Positions 33,885-46,609 are shown, counted from the stretch's first letter. The stretch: DNA of 64,000 bases from Lepas anatifera (GCA_034440635.1 JAOTON010000392.1:44978-108977); one strand, 5' to 3'. Numbers and translations: made by a program. The notes: generated from the sequence alone by a model not told the origin.

Positions 33885-34316
33885 GTATTTGGATGTTTAC
33901 TATCAGGATTTATGCTATATGAATAAAGATGAGCGGTAACATTAAAAAATGAGAATTTTTCTCTACACAATAACAACGAGTAAGGCAATACCAGAGGAAC
34001 TATTTCCTATTAAATCACTGGACAAATCGCCTCCGTAGATTACGTCTTGTATAATTTATATGATAGAATTCAATATAAAAATGCAAATAACACGTGCACG
34101 TATGTCAAAAATGAAATGACCTTGTAGAAATGGTAATACGGGGAGGTTGCGATATCCCGCACACATCATTTGGTCCCTCCCAAAACTTTCGGCAGGGTAC
34201 GCAAGAAGCTGAATGTGTCCATACAAGTTTAGAGATCTTGTCGATAGGTACAACATACCAATTTAGCGTGAAAAATAGAATATTAGAGACGGTTGACTAG
34301 CCTAGACAGCTAAAGG

Positions 34317-34468
34317 CGGTGGAACTGGGGGGGGTGCACCGGGCACGGTGCCCCTCCTTCACTTAATCAGAAATTTTAACACTAACCCCATGGCGTTGAC
34401 TGGAAAAAATGGGTTGAAAAGTCCGTGGTGCCCCTTCCCCCTTAAATTCGGACGTTCCGCCGTCACTG
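34317..34468. mobile_element. Small hAT-like MITE
   Basis: CAGCTAAAGGCGGTGGAAC at the left and GTTCCGCCGTCACTG at the right are imperfect inverted repeats 152 bp apart. Flanking octamers match at five of eight positions, so a target duplication is possible but decayed. Confidence 0.45.
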
Positions 34469-36440
34469 AGCTAAGTGCCGTCTTTAAATACAAAAAACAA
34501 GCAGGTACTCTAACGACTTAAACATGAAAAATCCAATTTTTGCAAATACAACGCTGTATTGTTCTCTTCACCAGTGCCATCATGCTGCCGCATATACAGA
34601 GTGCTGCTGACACAGATTAGTTGTAGATTGCCGAGTCCTGCGTAACGAGAGACGTTTTTGAGAAAAATAAGAATAAAAATTCAGTTAAGACTGCTTCTTC
34701 TGCTGTGTTTGTTCTGCAGCCACAACATAAGAGTGCAAAAGGTCTGTATGGAATAAATGCAAGAAGTTTGGAGTGGATCCAGACAGACTGGTCGAGAAGG
34801 GCATCAGCGTCATAAGCTTCAGAAATCAAGATTTTATCACCGCAGTAGTGAAATAATCATTCCTACTACTCCCGTACCTTCCCACATAACACCAGCCGAA
34901 GTCAGACAAGGCAGACCTTCCCGTCCCCTCACTTGCCCTCGGCATATTCAGGACAATAGCGTACGGTCTCCCTCGCTACCGTCGCGGGGGAGGGGAGACA
35001 TTCCATCGGGTGCGGCGGCGAGAGGCAGTGGCATAGCCAGACATTTTGTAACGAGCTAAAACACATAATTTTTTCGACTGAGGAGGATCCGTAAGTCTAC
35101 CTTTACATGGGAAATATCGACCAAAAATGGGGAAATAACAATATGCCATGACAATAGTTGCTGACTGCGCTACTGCATGGATGAGAGAGATGGCACTGAT
35201 ACTTTTACAAAGAGCGACGCATAGTAAAGGGGTACTGTGCGCTAAGCAGGTCCGATGAATGACTCATTGGTATTACATCGGGCCCTATAAAAATCGGGCT
35301 GCAAGATACATCCATCAGCCACCGATCTGTGTTCAAGTCTTATACCGATGAGCCATTTTTAGAAAATACATGGGACAATGTCGGACCCAAGCCTTAATTC
35401 CGAGATTGCTTCATGTATTTTCTAGAACGGGGTTTGAAATATAAAGTTATTAAAACCAAAAGGGAGCATCTAACCAATGGGAAATTCCTCCTCTAGCCGA
35501 CATTTCCTTTCCTTCGCTAACAGTTTTACTCTGACGTGGCAAGCTTTTGTTGCGGGAACGGCCTCTTATGACGGCATTAAAAAAGGCGGTAAATGTTTCT
35601 GAAGCCTCAAAAAAGAGTTCTAGACTTCTTGGTGAGCAACATGACCATGTGCGGTGGAAGATGCAAGGTGTAAGGGAGAGGGGGCTCAAGCCCCCTGTCC
35701 CCGAAATGTTTGAGAGCCTATAGTAAATGCATAGCCGGAGACTGTTCCGAGGCAAAGGCGGGAGAGATTTAAGCCCTGCAGCCTTCCCCTTTCCCGAAAT
35801 TAAGTCCTGGATCCGCCACTGACCATGCGCCTGTATGTGTCACGCCAATTTCCTTGATGAGTGGTAGAATTAATCAACCTAAATTACAAACAAACTTCCA
35901 TTTGCATTTTTCGATCTGCTTCAGGCAACAAATTGCATTGAGCCAACTCTCATTTCAAAATACAGAGTTTTACCTCGTGCTAGCGTTGAAATTTATCATT
36001 TAAGAGGGCAACGTATCCCAGCGTTCATATATTATGCACCCATATTTAGCACCTTTGACCGTGCTATATGGCGTTAACCAAAACGCCATGTTGCCTCTTC
36101 CCTCTTTCAAACTGTTTTCAAGTGTAATGTTTTTTCTGCTTTCAAATTATTCTGGCCGTTCGCCGGAACTGCTTTCGATGGGCCTTGTGCAATGATAAAC
36201 CGAATTCGGGCCCATACAAGAAACAGAAACCAAACAAATATCAACGTTCGATCGCCCTTTATTTGGGGGTTTCAGATGAGACCACTAACGGGTTTTAGGG
36301 CAATGATGGAGGGGGGCGTAATTAACAAGGCCAAAAATCCTGAAAATTATGATATTATCTTAAAAAATAGGGCGAAGTCGAGGGGTTTCAGGGGAGATGG
36401 CTTTCCCCCTGGATCCGTTACCGCGTGGCACCACCAAATA
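34469..36440. other. Non-coding stretch with one orphan hAT-like end
   Basis: No gene is supported. CTGGATCCGCCACTG ending at about 35821 is a hAT-type right end whose mate was not found. Confidence 0.4.
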
Positions 36441-36852
36441 GATATTAATTCACTATAGACGGCTCCAGGGAGGCAAATGAGAACACTTCCCTCCCCATCG
36501 ATTCTCAGTACCTCCTGAAATAGTCAGGCATCCCACTGAAAGGTAGATGGCTACCCCCTGAAGGATCACTTCCCCCAAGATACGAGTATGGGCGCCCCCA
36601 TGAAGGATTTGGCGCCCACCCGAAAATTTGTGCCGTCCAAAAGTGACGCATCCCTGGCCCAGATGGCACATCCACCCCTGAAAAAGTCGATGACCCCACC
36701 CTGAAACGTTTCTTTCCACTCCCCGCAGGATGCATATATCGGCACCTCCACGGTAGGGTTTGGCGCCTACTCAATAGGTTTTGACGTCCAAAAGTGCGCC
36801 GACCGCATGGCCTGGATGCCGCAACCTTCCTTTCCCATTAAGAAATCCTGGA
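36441..36852. repeat. GGATCC-ended interspersed repeat with GCGCCC motifs
   Basis: Repeated clauses such as GGCGCCCAC, CCAAGATACGA and GTCCAAAAGTG are shared with 45030-45320, 46333-46609 and 48150-48400, and the block ends CCTGGATCCG. It is a non-coding, hAT-like dispersed family. The - strand open frames here are shadows of it. Confidence 0.6.
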
Positions 36853-36857
36853 TCCGA

Positions 36858-37934
36858 AGCTTGAATTGTAATATTGATAATTAGTGTAAATTAGTTCATT
36901 TTTCGATATCATTATCTAACATTGATACAATGTTAACACAATATTGAGCTGCAATATTACATTTCAACATAAATTCAACATTGAAACAAAAGCGAGAAAA
37001 TATTGGTCTAGAATATTGTGTTTCAACATTCAAAAACTATTTTTTCAATATCCAAGTATGGATGAAAAAGCTTGGATTGTAATATTGATAACCAATGTAA
37101 ATTAGTTCATTTTTTGACATCACCCAGCATTGATATAATGTCAACACAATATTGAGGTGTAATATTATATTTCAACATTATTTCAACATTGAAACAAGAG
37201 TGAGAACATATCGGCCTGTAATATTGTACTTCAACATTAGAAAAACATATTTCCAATATCGAAATAATAATAGAAAAGCTTGGATTGTAATGTTGATAAT
37301 CAATGAAAATTAGTTCATTTTTCGAGATTACCTAACATTGATGCAATATTTACACAATATCGAGCTAAAATATTATAGGTATGTCAACATAACTTCGACA
37401 TTGAAACAAGATCAAGAAAATATCGGTCTGGAATATTGTGCTTTAACATTCAAAAAACGTATTTTCAATACAATGTCAACACAATATTGATCTGTAGTAT
37501 TATATTTCAACCTAATTTCAACATTGAAACAAGAGTGAGAACATGTCGGCCTGTAATATTGTGCTTCAACATTAATAAAATAATATTGATAATAAATGAA
37601 ATTTAGTTCATTTTTCGACATTACCTAACATTGATGCAATATTTACACAATATTGAGCTAAAATATTATATGTCAACATAAATTCGACATTGAAAGAAGA
37701 GCGAGAAAATGTCGGTCTGGAATATTGTGCTTTAACATTCAAAAAACGTATTTTCAATATTGAAATGAGAAGGAAAAAACATGGAAAGCTAATATTAATT
37801 ATCAACGAAAAATAGACCATTTCTCAACATTTCTAATATTGATACAATGTTATAACAATATTGAATACCAATATTGGATTTCAACCTTTAATAAATATTG
37901 ATCAATATCGATACAATATTCGTTTCCGCTAGGG
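36858..37934. repeat. AATATTG-rich tandem array, about 208-bp unit
   Basis: Units beginning AGCTTGGATTGTAATATTG start at about 36858, 37069 and 37276, followed by a partial unit and diverged units near 37575 and 37783, giving a period of about 207-211 bp. The array ends with TTTCCGCTAGGG (37923-37934), the exact reverse complement of the 12-mer opening the 23-bp array at 22638. Open frames are not genes. Confidence 0.8.
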
Positions 37935-38340
37935 AGCGTAACACTCTATAGCGACTTCGTTTCGTTTGCAAGAGTAGTACAACGCCGCACATGCGCCAGA
38001 GTCGTATGCAGCCTGTACTTTTTTTAAGAATGAGCCTCGCACAAAAAGGAAGATGCTCCGACATGCTCGCATATGTGGGCCATAATATTTAGTGAGAGAA
38101 GAATGAAAATGGAGGAAGAGAGAGAAAAGAGGGAGATAGAGGAGTCATAAGAGAGGTGTTCGACGAATATTTGAATAGGAATTTCAGACGGGAGAAGGAG
38201 CAGGTAAGGTAGACCTTGACATAGCTCCTTGACATGCAATTCGCTTTGAGAAAGACAAAAGAGTACAAATGCTCTCAATATTTATACATAAAAATACATT
38301 AGATTAATAGACACAACTTTGAACTTTGAACTAGCTCCAA
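37935..38340. other. Non-coding stretch
   Basis: No feature was recognised. Confidence 0.4.
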
Positions 38341-39250
38341 GTCAATTGCGGAGCAGAACGGTACCCTCAAGAACACCCTGAGCATCCACCGCGGCGCAGC
38401 GCATAAAAGAGGACGAAAAGAAAGAGGAGCACAAATCCCAGTCCCCCCCCAAAAAAAACGACCAGCGGCGCACCGTCCCCGAAGGACGGCAGAGTAGCCC
38501 CAGATACGAAGTCCAGGGCCCACAGGGGGCAGGGGGAGGGGGAGCCGGCCCGGCGCCACGCAGTTCCCCGCGCAGCACCATCCAAAGGACCAATATTGCA
38601 GGGGTCGAAAAACTTACTATTTTGACATTCTAAATGGTGACAACTCAAGGTGGGCAAGGTGACAAAACTTAGCCGACGTGTTTCCTCTAGACCAATAACG
38701 GAACAAATTGCCAACATTGGCATCCTTAATTTGAGTTCCCAATGTTTTTCAACAACTGCGATGGTCCAGGAGTATCCATTGGTATCCTACTAACGCAAAA
38801 CGTGCCACATTTTGCAGCCTGGGCTGGTGACACATTTATGGTTTGACATTTTCAATGGTGACACACTGAACACTTTTTTGGCCCCTGCAAGATTGAAATA
38901 TGCGACCAAAGCATTGAACACACCAAGGTACATGGTACCAAAGGAAAGCCCAGCAGCATCCCCCGGCGCCGCCACGCTGAGAGCGCGCGGGGCGCCAACC
39001 ATGGCGCCCGCTCCACACCCCCCAACCAGATCCGGAAGCCCCGAGTCCCCCGGACGCCAGGAAACCGCCCAGCGCCAAAGCAGACCCCCCTCCGACGGAT
39101 GTGAAGCGCAAAGTTCATACCCAAATGCGACCAGCGGCAACCTCCCCGAAGGACAAGAGTGGTCCAGACATGTGGTCAAGGGCCCTCAAGGGGAGTAAGG
39201 CAGCTCGGCGCCAGGCAGCCCTCCGCGCAGCACCATCCAAAGGACCAACC
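38341..39250. repeat. Diverged GC-rich direct repeat pair
   Basis: The segments 38341-38592 and about 38930-39247 share an order of clauses: GACCAGCGGC, CCCCGAAGGAC and a final CCGCGCAGCACCATCCAAAG. They look like two diverged copies of one unit. Long frames occur on both strands in several registers, as expected from GC-rich sequence, and none has a recognised domain. Confidence 0.5.
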
Positions 39251-39329
39251 AGAGGGACAGACCATCGCAACACCATGGACTACTGTACTGGACGGGCAAC
39301 TCGCCCCTCACGGGCGACAGCGGCGGCCG

Positions 39330-39470
39330 GGGCCAAATAGAGTGTGCGACACTAGCGCCACGGTGGCAGACTTTGTGGCAGATAGGACAGCGGCCGGAGC
39401 GTCGCCATTTTTAACGTGTGGAGTATTGACGGTGAGTGTGCGTTTCGCGTTGAAAACGTGAATAGCTGTG
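39330..39470. promoter_or_regulatory. Possible promoter or first-exon patch
   Basis: A CpG-containing patch holds GTCGCCATTTTT (reverse of AAAAATGGCGAC, YY1-like), followed on the + strand by GACG|GTGAGTG, a good donor match at about 39430. No coding exon was identified. Confidence 0.2.
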
Positions 39471-40050
39471 TTATATTGGGCTGTTTAGAATGTATTGAAT
39501 ACGTGTAGTTATTTTAAGAAACGTGTTTTGGTAATTTGGTGGGTGAATTCGGTCAGAGAACCGCCATTAAACTATATATTGTCGGGAATGTCTGGTCCTC
39601 CTCCATGCCCTGTTGCGCTGCGGCCACGGGGTAGTGGGACCAAGGATAGATAGGTATATACTTATTTGAATGCCACAATTGTGACTTGTTTGGGCTCTTG
39701 CCTTACTTGGCAGACTGGTGCTGTGCTGTAGAGTTCTTTTCCAATTTGGTTCATGTATGCAGAATGATGACATGGCCATTTAAAAGATACTCCTCCAACT
39801 TGTTCATTTCCAAGTACTTATAGAATAAAGGCAGTTTGATTCCTTCCATACATCACAACTATCGAAGTTATTTAGTCACCTTCTGGTGTATGCTGTAAGC
39901 ACCTCAGTTGCAACAGAAAAATGAGATTTTTCATACTCGGCTTGATCATCATTTTGGGAAACTTGGAGCGATACTGAAATTCAACCAAAAAACAAAATGA
40001 TTGCTATCAAGTCCCAGCACAGGTACTTCAAATGTGGCATGTACTCTCAG
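39471..40050. other. Non-coding stretch
   Basis: No feature was recognised. Confidence 0.4.
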
Positions 40051-40495
40051 TTAAAGGGAATGTGGCACCTTGGTTGAATCCTAGAATGTAGTGTAATTAG
40101 GGTAACTTTTAGCTGAAAATCATGGAAGCAGGCATAATTTCTCTGAAAAATGTACAATAAGCTCTATATTTTGATTTTTCAATCATCTTCTAGGGAAAGA
40201 TATATCTGTCTGTGGATAATGCCATGATCTGGCAACCAGTACCATATTCAATAGACTTCAAGGGCTTTGATTGGGTGATGCTCACAGTGACATCAGCATA
40301 TGTCATCATACCAACAGCTGACAACTGTGGCTTGCTGCTAAGGTTACAAGTGCATTTCAGGTAGTTTTTAGCTTTTCTCTACTGAAATTTTGGGTTTGAA
40401 GACAAATGATATATAGAGTACCAGGTTTTCTGGCATGCTTTACAACTTGGCTGTCTGAGTTAAAATAATGTTACAATGGATCCACATTCCCTTCA
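40051..40495 (-). mobile_element. TTAA element, family M, old copy
   Basis: It starts TTAAAGGGAATGTGGCACC and ends CCACATTCCCTTCAA, so the right TTAA is mutated. The interior matches family M in reverse orientation with many substitutions, indicating an older insertion. Confidence 0.75.
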
Positions 40496-42899
40496 ATGTC
40501 AGAAAAACAACCCTTGTTATAATGGTTAAACTCAAGAAAATAATCTTTGTTACCTAAACTGATCCAAATTAGTAAAATAATTAACATCATCGCTACAGAA
40601 GTCCACAATTTTACTATCATGTTTTTTCCAATGGCTCATTGTCCCATCCTTAACATTGCACCTGGCCAACAGTTATGTCCCTAAATTTCAGCGACATTTG
40701 AATTTGATAAATGAATTTCAGCTACTTACGCCTCACTGAATCTGTTCTTACTAAATTCATTTTTTACTAATACTATGTTGGCATTGCTGCCTGACGTAAC
40801 CCTACTTTCACCACATACATTTTATGCATGTATTGCATGTTGCATGTACAGCTGTTCTTGCATGCCTGCATGGTCTTCATGCTTACGTTTTCTTCCTTAG
40901 TAGTTGTTTGATGACACACTGTAAATTAGTGTGTATCATTGATCTCTCTTGAACGTCGAATTCTTCCTTTTTGTATGAGGTTGGTGCATTTTCACATCAG
41001 TGAGCACATGCCAATAAGTTTTGGTAACTGTAATGTAAGGGCCATTCCAGGACAAACCGTCCAGGCAAGTTCACCATGGCCCGTTATATTTCAACCAATT
41101 TTTTCCATGGTACTCTTTACGCCGCCGGGACGGTGCCTCGAATGATCGTGCCTACGTCCTTCCAGAGGAAGGGGTTAACCGGCAGCAGGGTGGCCTGTGT
41201 GCACCTGGACGCCTCGGTGCCAACAGTTTTTCGCACCATGCTGGGAGGGTGCGCGACCGCTTGGCAGAATTCTTCAACTTCCCAGAGGGTTCTGTTCCCT
41301 GGCAGGAGGCGGTCGTGCCGAGGGGTATGCGTGCGTACAACTAAGTGGGGCGTCACTATCAGATAAACAGACCGACTCTCACAGACGGACACGCCGAGCG
41401 ACCGAAACAGACTCTTCGGCGGAAGGACATGGACGAGATCATTCGGTTAAATTTGATTCACTCTGTGTGTCAGCATGGAGCATGAGTGATGTGTTACTAT
41501 GACTTGTATATTGAATAGTAACACCATTTATATATTTATATGTCAAGCAACTGTTCGCTGTTATTTTCACCCAGGTACCGGAACAGGATCTAACGGCCCA
41601 GAAGTTTGCGCAGGATCCGTGTGTATATAATTCAATATCCCTGAGTCCACCGCCAAGGCTGACCCCTCCCATCGTCAGATGTGAATTACGTTTGTGGTTG
41701 TTGTGTGTGTGCTGCCTCGTTTTCGGCGAAGTGCTGTGCATGTTGTCTCCTTGTTATCGCCCTATTTACGCGCGTGCATTGGCGTGATTAAAACCAGTCT
41801 TTAACAGTCAGTGGCTGGGGATCCGGACGCGCGGTAGACAGCGCGCAGCTGCGCGGGGGCGTAAGTTAGCGCGCAGGGGCTTTTGGAGGGATCCATCGGC
41901 GCGCAGCTAAGTTGTGGCGGAAGTAGTGTCGTAACTCGCCGTCTTACGCGCTAACTTTCCGCGTCTTCTCAACAGCGCGGAAGAGCGCGGAAGCCTGTAT
42001 GATTCTTTTAAAGTAACAAAAAGATATTGGAAATGTCAGTGAATCCAAGTTATATGGCTTGCGTTCGACAAAACATGTATTTATGATAATAATCGAGGCC
42101 CACAAACTCCCGACATCTCACAGGGAAATCCTCAGAAGAGACACAGGCGAATAGAAACGTAGATCACTGCAGCTGTGGCAGTGGATCACCAGCCGTAATG
42201 CTAACTGCCCTCCAATAAACAATGTTGTTCGCCCCAGGACGTATCTCACGTTTCGTACTACTCACCGTCCCCGAACGGTCGCGTCGAGGCTTGAACGCCA
42301 AGGATCGAGCAGTTCTCCCTGAACTGTGAGCGCGAGGATTCTTAAATATCTGGTGCTGTTTGAAAGGCAGAAAGATGAGGAAAATGGGGCCAAATTCATA
42401 GGCGGAATGCAAAAGCGGCACCAAATGCACTCCCCGAGCCAGGCTTTTGGAGCCAGCCTGGCTCATCTCTCCCCAGTGCTCCGACTAAACCAATGACACC
42501 GTGGTACAACGAGGAAAAAGTGTGTTTTCTTGAAGCCCGTGTCCTGCCCAGATAAATTGACTTGAGTTAGGCTTAACATAAAAACGGATTCGGAGTAAGC
42601 CAAATCATATCGGTTTCACATGTATGCCTCATTTATTTGGAAATCCCACTTATAAATTGTCGTTTACGGATAAGGTTTTTCCCTTTATCCTATCCGAGTA
42701 CTTTTATCATCACCTCACCTCCCAGCGCGGGCCCGTGTCTTCCTCTCATCCCCTCCCCCCACAGTCGGCCAGGAAATCCGACACCGTACAGCAGTCAGCA
42801 GGCTGTAACCTATGACGTGAGTTTACTACGGCGAGAAAAGCACCGTATTCTATGGGAATTTTAGCCTTAGCGCCTATTTACTATGGTCGCCAGAGGCAT
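40496..42899. other. Non-coding region, no gene recognised
   Basis: A block near 41040-41070 (CATTCCAGGACAAACCGTCC) is shared with about 3285. GC-rich, partly self-complementary words (CGTAAGTTAGCGCG, CTTACGCGCTAAC) lie at about 41860-41960. Open frames near 41.1-41.5 and 42.2-42.5 kb carry no recognised motif. Confidence 0.35.
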
Positions 42900-42919
42900 T
42901 CACCGCCGCCTCAGATTGC

Positions 42920-43025
42920 CCCAGATGATACGCGCTAACCTCCGCCGGCGCGGAACTCCGCGCGATCGCTCTCTCCCGAACATCCCTCCAAATCGCTTAC
43001 GCGCAAACTTATATAAGGGACTATA
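42920..43025 (+). promoter_or_regulatory. TATA-containing promoter candidate
   Basis: A CpG-rich stretch (CGCGGAACTCCGCGCGATCG) is followed by CTTATATAAGGGA at 43008-43020. This is the arrangement of a TATA-type core promoter directed rightward, but no downstream gene was identified. Confidence 0.25.
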
Positions 43026-43418
43026 CCGGACGGTTAAAGGTGAAGGGGTCGAGTTATTGGGCGCTCACAGCGGACTGGGGGCTTCCAAGCAGTATGACAC
43101 TAAGCTTTCGTGTTTTCGTGTGCCGGCCGCATATAGATAGGACCTTCTCGTCTCAAACCTCGCTAATCGACTACTGTGGGATAAGCTGCCAGATAGGTAA
43201 GAAATACAGAATGCAGACTGCCTAGCTGTAAAGTGAAACACTAATCGGTCTAATCAGCGTGGGGGATGGGACGCTAAGACTTCGTTATGTTGATGTGCAT
43301 TTCCAGGGTATTGACGGATGTGTATTATGCGTATGCCGGCGGACACGCGCCGCCTATACCACAGACCATCAGCGCCCTCTAAAATGGCGAGGGCGCCACC
43401 TGGAACGTGATCGCTGTC

Positions 43419-44446
43419 TTAACCCGCGCCCCACCGGGGGTCCAGCGCCACCTTCGCCCCACCGGGGGGCCATCGATGGCCCCCCTCTAACTCCGAAAAT
43501 ATGGGCGTTAGCGCAAATCTGCAAACTGCAATAGCAAGCTCGCGTGAATTCAGTAAGAAATTACTTCACATGTTTTAGTGCTCAGGTCAATGGTTTGACC
43601 TCCAGAGGTCAAATTAGGTCAATATCGGCTATTTTCACTCAAATATGCAATGCTTAAGCAAACTGACCATAACTCTTATGCCATTAGAGCTATTGAGGTC
43701 TGGTAAAGTACATTTGATAGAAAATTGTCAGTACTTTTTCCGCTATGTGAAACGTAAAGACCTCCCGCCAGTGGTTTGAACTCCAGAGGTCACCTCGTGA
43801 CCTAAGATCACCTGAGGTCACGAAAGGTCAGAAAGTGACCTTGCCGTATATCAAATGAAAGCCAATGACGAGACAAACACGATGGTGTTTGTTTCAGCGC
43901 TCTAGCTTAATTAGGTCAAAAGTTATTGCAAAATACTGTTTTTGACCCCTGGTGACCTTGGATGACCTTGGAGAGGTCAAAGGGCAAATATGGCCCCTGG
44001 AATCCGTGAAAGGGTGTCCAAGAACGCTTTTCTGACCAAGCTGAGCATTTTCAATCGCTTTTGTGACTTAGATCATAAGACAGCTTTACCCCATGCTTTT
44101 TCAATGGGAGAGGTCACCTCGTGACCTGAACTCAGGGCACGAAATCGAAAAATCCCGGATATACACCTTTTAGACCCTGGAGGGGCCATAAAGTGTAGGA
44201 AGTTTCAAATCGATCGACTTCGAAATGTAGCTCTTGCAGAGCTCTAAAGTTGAAGTGAGGTGACCTTCGTTGACCTCGTCTGGTGACCTGACCTTGGGTG
44301 ACCCGGGGTAAAAATTTCAGGGATGGTGGCAAAATGATGCAGTGAGAGGTAGAACCCTCAACCGCGATGCTGCGCCTCTTCGTTTTTCTGCTATCCTGGA
44401 ACAACCTTAGGGGGCCATCGATGGCCCTCGGTGGGGCGAGGGTTAA
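43419..44446 (+). mobile_element. TTAA element, family B copy 2
   Basis: A 1028-bp element from TTAACCCGCGCCCCACCGGG to GGTGGGGCGAGGGTTAA, with GGGGCCATCGATGGCC at both ends. More than twenty TGACC/GGTCA words lie in the interior. It is very similar to 59111-60137. No coding capacity. Confidence 0.85.
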
Positions 44447-44499
44447 ACCCTAGGTGCGGGAACTTCTTTCAAGTTTGGGATGAGGGCAGCATTTCGTCA

Positions 44500-44665
44500 C
44501 CGTCACAAAAGTAACTTGTATATCAAGTGAAAGCCAATGATGAGCAATATACGATGCCGTTCAATTCAGCGCTCGAGCTTGATTACGTTAAAAAATTATC
44601 GTAAAAATACTGTTTTTGACACTGGTGACTTGTGATGACTTCCTCCAGGCCAATTGGCAAATGTA
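44500..44665 (+). mobile_element. Family B fragment
   Basis: About 165 bp matching the middle of family B (TATATCAAGTGAAAGCCAAT to the GACACTGGTGACTTG region) lies just beyond the intact copy, without ends. Confidence 0.6.
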
Positions 44666-45029
44666 ACGAAACGAAACGATTGTTTGTTCTGGATCTGTTT
44701 GCTCCCGTGCCATGGTTTGGGAAGTGGGGATCTGTAAGTAGCATGCGCGGATCCAGTGAGTGCAGGTGCTCCGCCATCGACCTTCGGCCATACGCGAATC
44801 CGGGCAGGGGCAGACTTAGTCCCGAGCTTTGGGGGTGCAAACCCATTTCTGCTCTCCCCATGGGCGACGTGCAATACGGGTGCTCGATAGACCTAGTATA
44901 AGCTACCTTTCGATGATCGCTCTTCTGAGGGGGATGGGAGCGATTTTTTTGCTCTACAGACCTAGTGTAAACACCTTCCAAATATTTCTCCGGCGTTAGG
45001 GGGACCAAAAGCTAGTTTACCCCACCCCA

Positions 45030-45320
45030 CCAGCGCTTTGGAGGGAGAGGCCATGGTCGGAATCCCCTTGCATCTGCCAATGGATCCAGGTGGGGAGAAG
45101 GAGGGGGGGCAAAGTGCCTTCCGATCGACTCGGCATCTCATGAAATAGTCACGGCGCTCCCCTGAAATTTCGCTTTCCAGCCCTCCCCCTCAGGGTTCGA
45201 AAATGGAAGCGACCTTTCAGGGGGCGCCATCGACCTTTCAGGGGGGCGCCGTGACCATTTCAGGGGGCGTCGAAGGTCGATAGGGGCACGTCCCCCCTTG
45301 CCCCCTGGATCCGCCTATGC
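45030..45320. repeat. GGATCC-ended interspersed repeat
   Basis: TGGATCCAGGTGGGG near 45082 and CCCCTGGATCCGCCTATG ending near 45319 bracket C-rich clauses shared with 46333-46609. No exact target duplication was found. Confidence 0.55.
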
Positions 45321-45780
45321 ACCGGTAGGATTTTAGCGCCCACCTAGTAGGTATTGCCATTTAAAAGTGGCGCCCTTGTTGCACTGCAGATGGCATGATC
45401 ATTGCATTCCCCAAGGGCTACCCAGCACAGTCAAGACTTGTCTTGAATTACCTCGTTTGACCTTGAACATCATCACCTAGGTCAATGAAAATAGGATGAA
45501 GGCAAGAACATTATGGTCCGCACCCCCCCCAACGCGATCTTTCCTGAGCTTGGTTTCCTAGGTCATAGGGATGCCTACCAACCCCTCCCCCTCCTACAGT
45601 GCAGGTGTTACGGGTTGCGTTCCGATTTAACGAAGCAATATGCCCGTGATTGTTTAAAAAAAACATTAAATTGTCACCATCCTCCCGCTGACCTTTATAA
45701 ATAGTCCCATCCTCCCGCTGACTCTTATAAATAGTCACAAAATGATAGGGAGAGGGTGACGTGCGGTTTCTTCTCTATTA
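45321..45780. other. Non-coding stretch
   Basis: No gene was recognised. CATCCTCCCGCTGAC followed by TTATAAATAGTC occurs twice near 45680-45735. Confidence 0.4.
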
Positions 45781-45826
45781 CCGGCACTGCTTCGGTGACG
45801 CGCCGTCCTATCTGCCACCCGGACGG

Positions 45827-45840
45827 CCGCTAGGTGGCAG
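45827..45840 (+). promoter_or_regulatory. CTCF-like site
   Basis: CCGCTAGGTGGCAG matches the core of the animal CTCF consensus (CC[A/G]C[T]AGGTGGCAG). It lies in a CpG-rich patch 130 bp upstream of a candidate first exon. Occupancy is unknown. Confidence 0.45.
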
Positions 45841-45970
45841 TGGCGGCGGCGCTGTCGCCGATAACAATGGGGATTTGAGAGAGTTGCCCATCCAGTACAG
45901 TTATCCATGGCAACACCAAGCACTATTGACCCCGGTCACGCTCACCAGAGGCGCTAGTGTGCCCTCCAAG

Positions 45971-45997
45971 ATGGCCGCGAAAGAGGGACTCCGAAAG
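45971..45997 (+). CDS. Candidate first coding exon (MAAKEGLRK)
   Basis: CCAAGATGGCCGCG combines a good start context with a YY1-like motif. The ATG opens nine codons (MAAKEGLRK) and then G|GTAAAC, an acceptable splice donor. A CTCF-like site and CpG-rich DNA lie just upstream. No continuing exon was found, so it may equally be chance or a non-coding promoter. Confidence 0.3.
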
Positions 45998-46079
45998 GTA
46001 AACAACGTTAGTGGGCCCCGGGAATAGCATGGTAAGCGGTGAATTATACGTGTCTTTTGTTTGGTATGTGGCAGCGGCT

Positions 46080-46215
46080 TATAACCAGCCACTGCGGAAG
46101 GCAGAGAAGAATCCAAATTCGAAGAGTTTTTGGTCCCAAGGAGCAAAGCTTGTAGTCAGCATCAGGTTGAAGTTTGCTGCCCCCCACTTCTTTACCGGTG
46201 GCGACGCTTGTGTTT
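46080..46215 (+). repeat. Interspersed repeat shared with 4060-4200
   Basis: This contains TATAACCAGCCACTGCGGAA, CAGCATCAGGTTGAAGTTTG and ACCGGTGGCGACGCTT in the same order as the copy at 4060-4200. Confidence 0.55.
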
Positions 46216-46332
46216 GGAAACGCATTTTCCATCGTACATTCAAACTGGAATTTCAGACAGCTTGAAACAAATAAAGGCGTATATCTACCGAATTATTTCA
46301 AGATGTCAGTTTTCCGGGCTAAAAAGGAATGC

Positions 46333-46609
46333 AGCCACAGGCGGATCCAGCGGGACGGCAAAGTGGGCACATGCCCCATAGGCAGATCCAGGGGCCAAAG
46401 GGAGTATGTGCCCCCACCATCGACCCTCGGCGCCCCCTGAAATGGCCACGCCCCCTGAAATTTCGCTTCCCACCACCACCCCCTCCCAGGATACGAAAGT
46501 TGGCTCCCACCGATAGGGTTTTGCTCCCATCCGATACGGTTTCCCGGTCAAGAATGGTGCGCCGCCCCCGGAAAGGTGCCCCTGATCGGCAATCCTGGAT
46601 CCGCCTATG
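46333..46609. repeat. GGATCC-ended interspersed repeat (hAT-like MITE)
   Basis: CACAGGCGGATCCAGC at the left and CCTGGATCCGCCTATG at the right form inverted ends. A second left end, CATAGGCAGATCCAGG, lies 44 bp inside, suggesting one copy landed in another. C-rich clauses are shared with 45030-45320 and 48150-48400. Confidence 0.6.

Noticed and set aside
38299..39198. Several 80-130-residue frames on both strands
   Set aside because: They overlap in multiple frames within a GC-rich diverged direct repeat and carry no recognised motif.
46333..46609. 8-bp target duplication for the GGATCC-ended repeat
   Set aside because: Flanking octamers do not match; the element was kept without a target-duplication claim.
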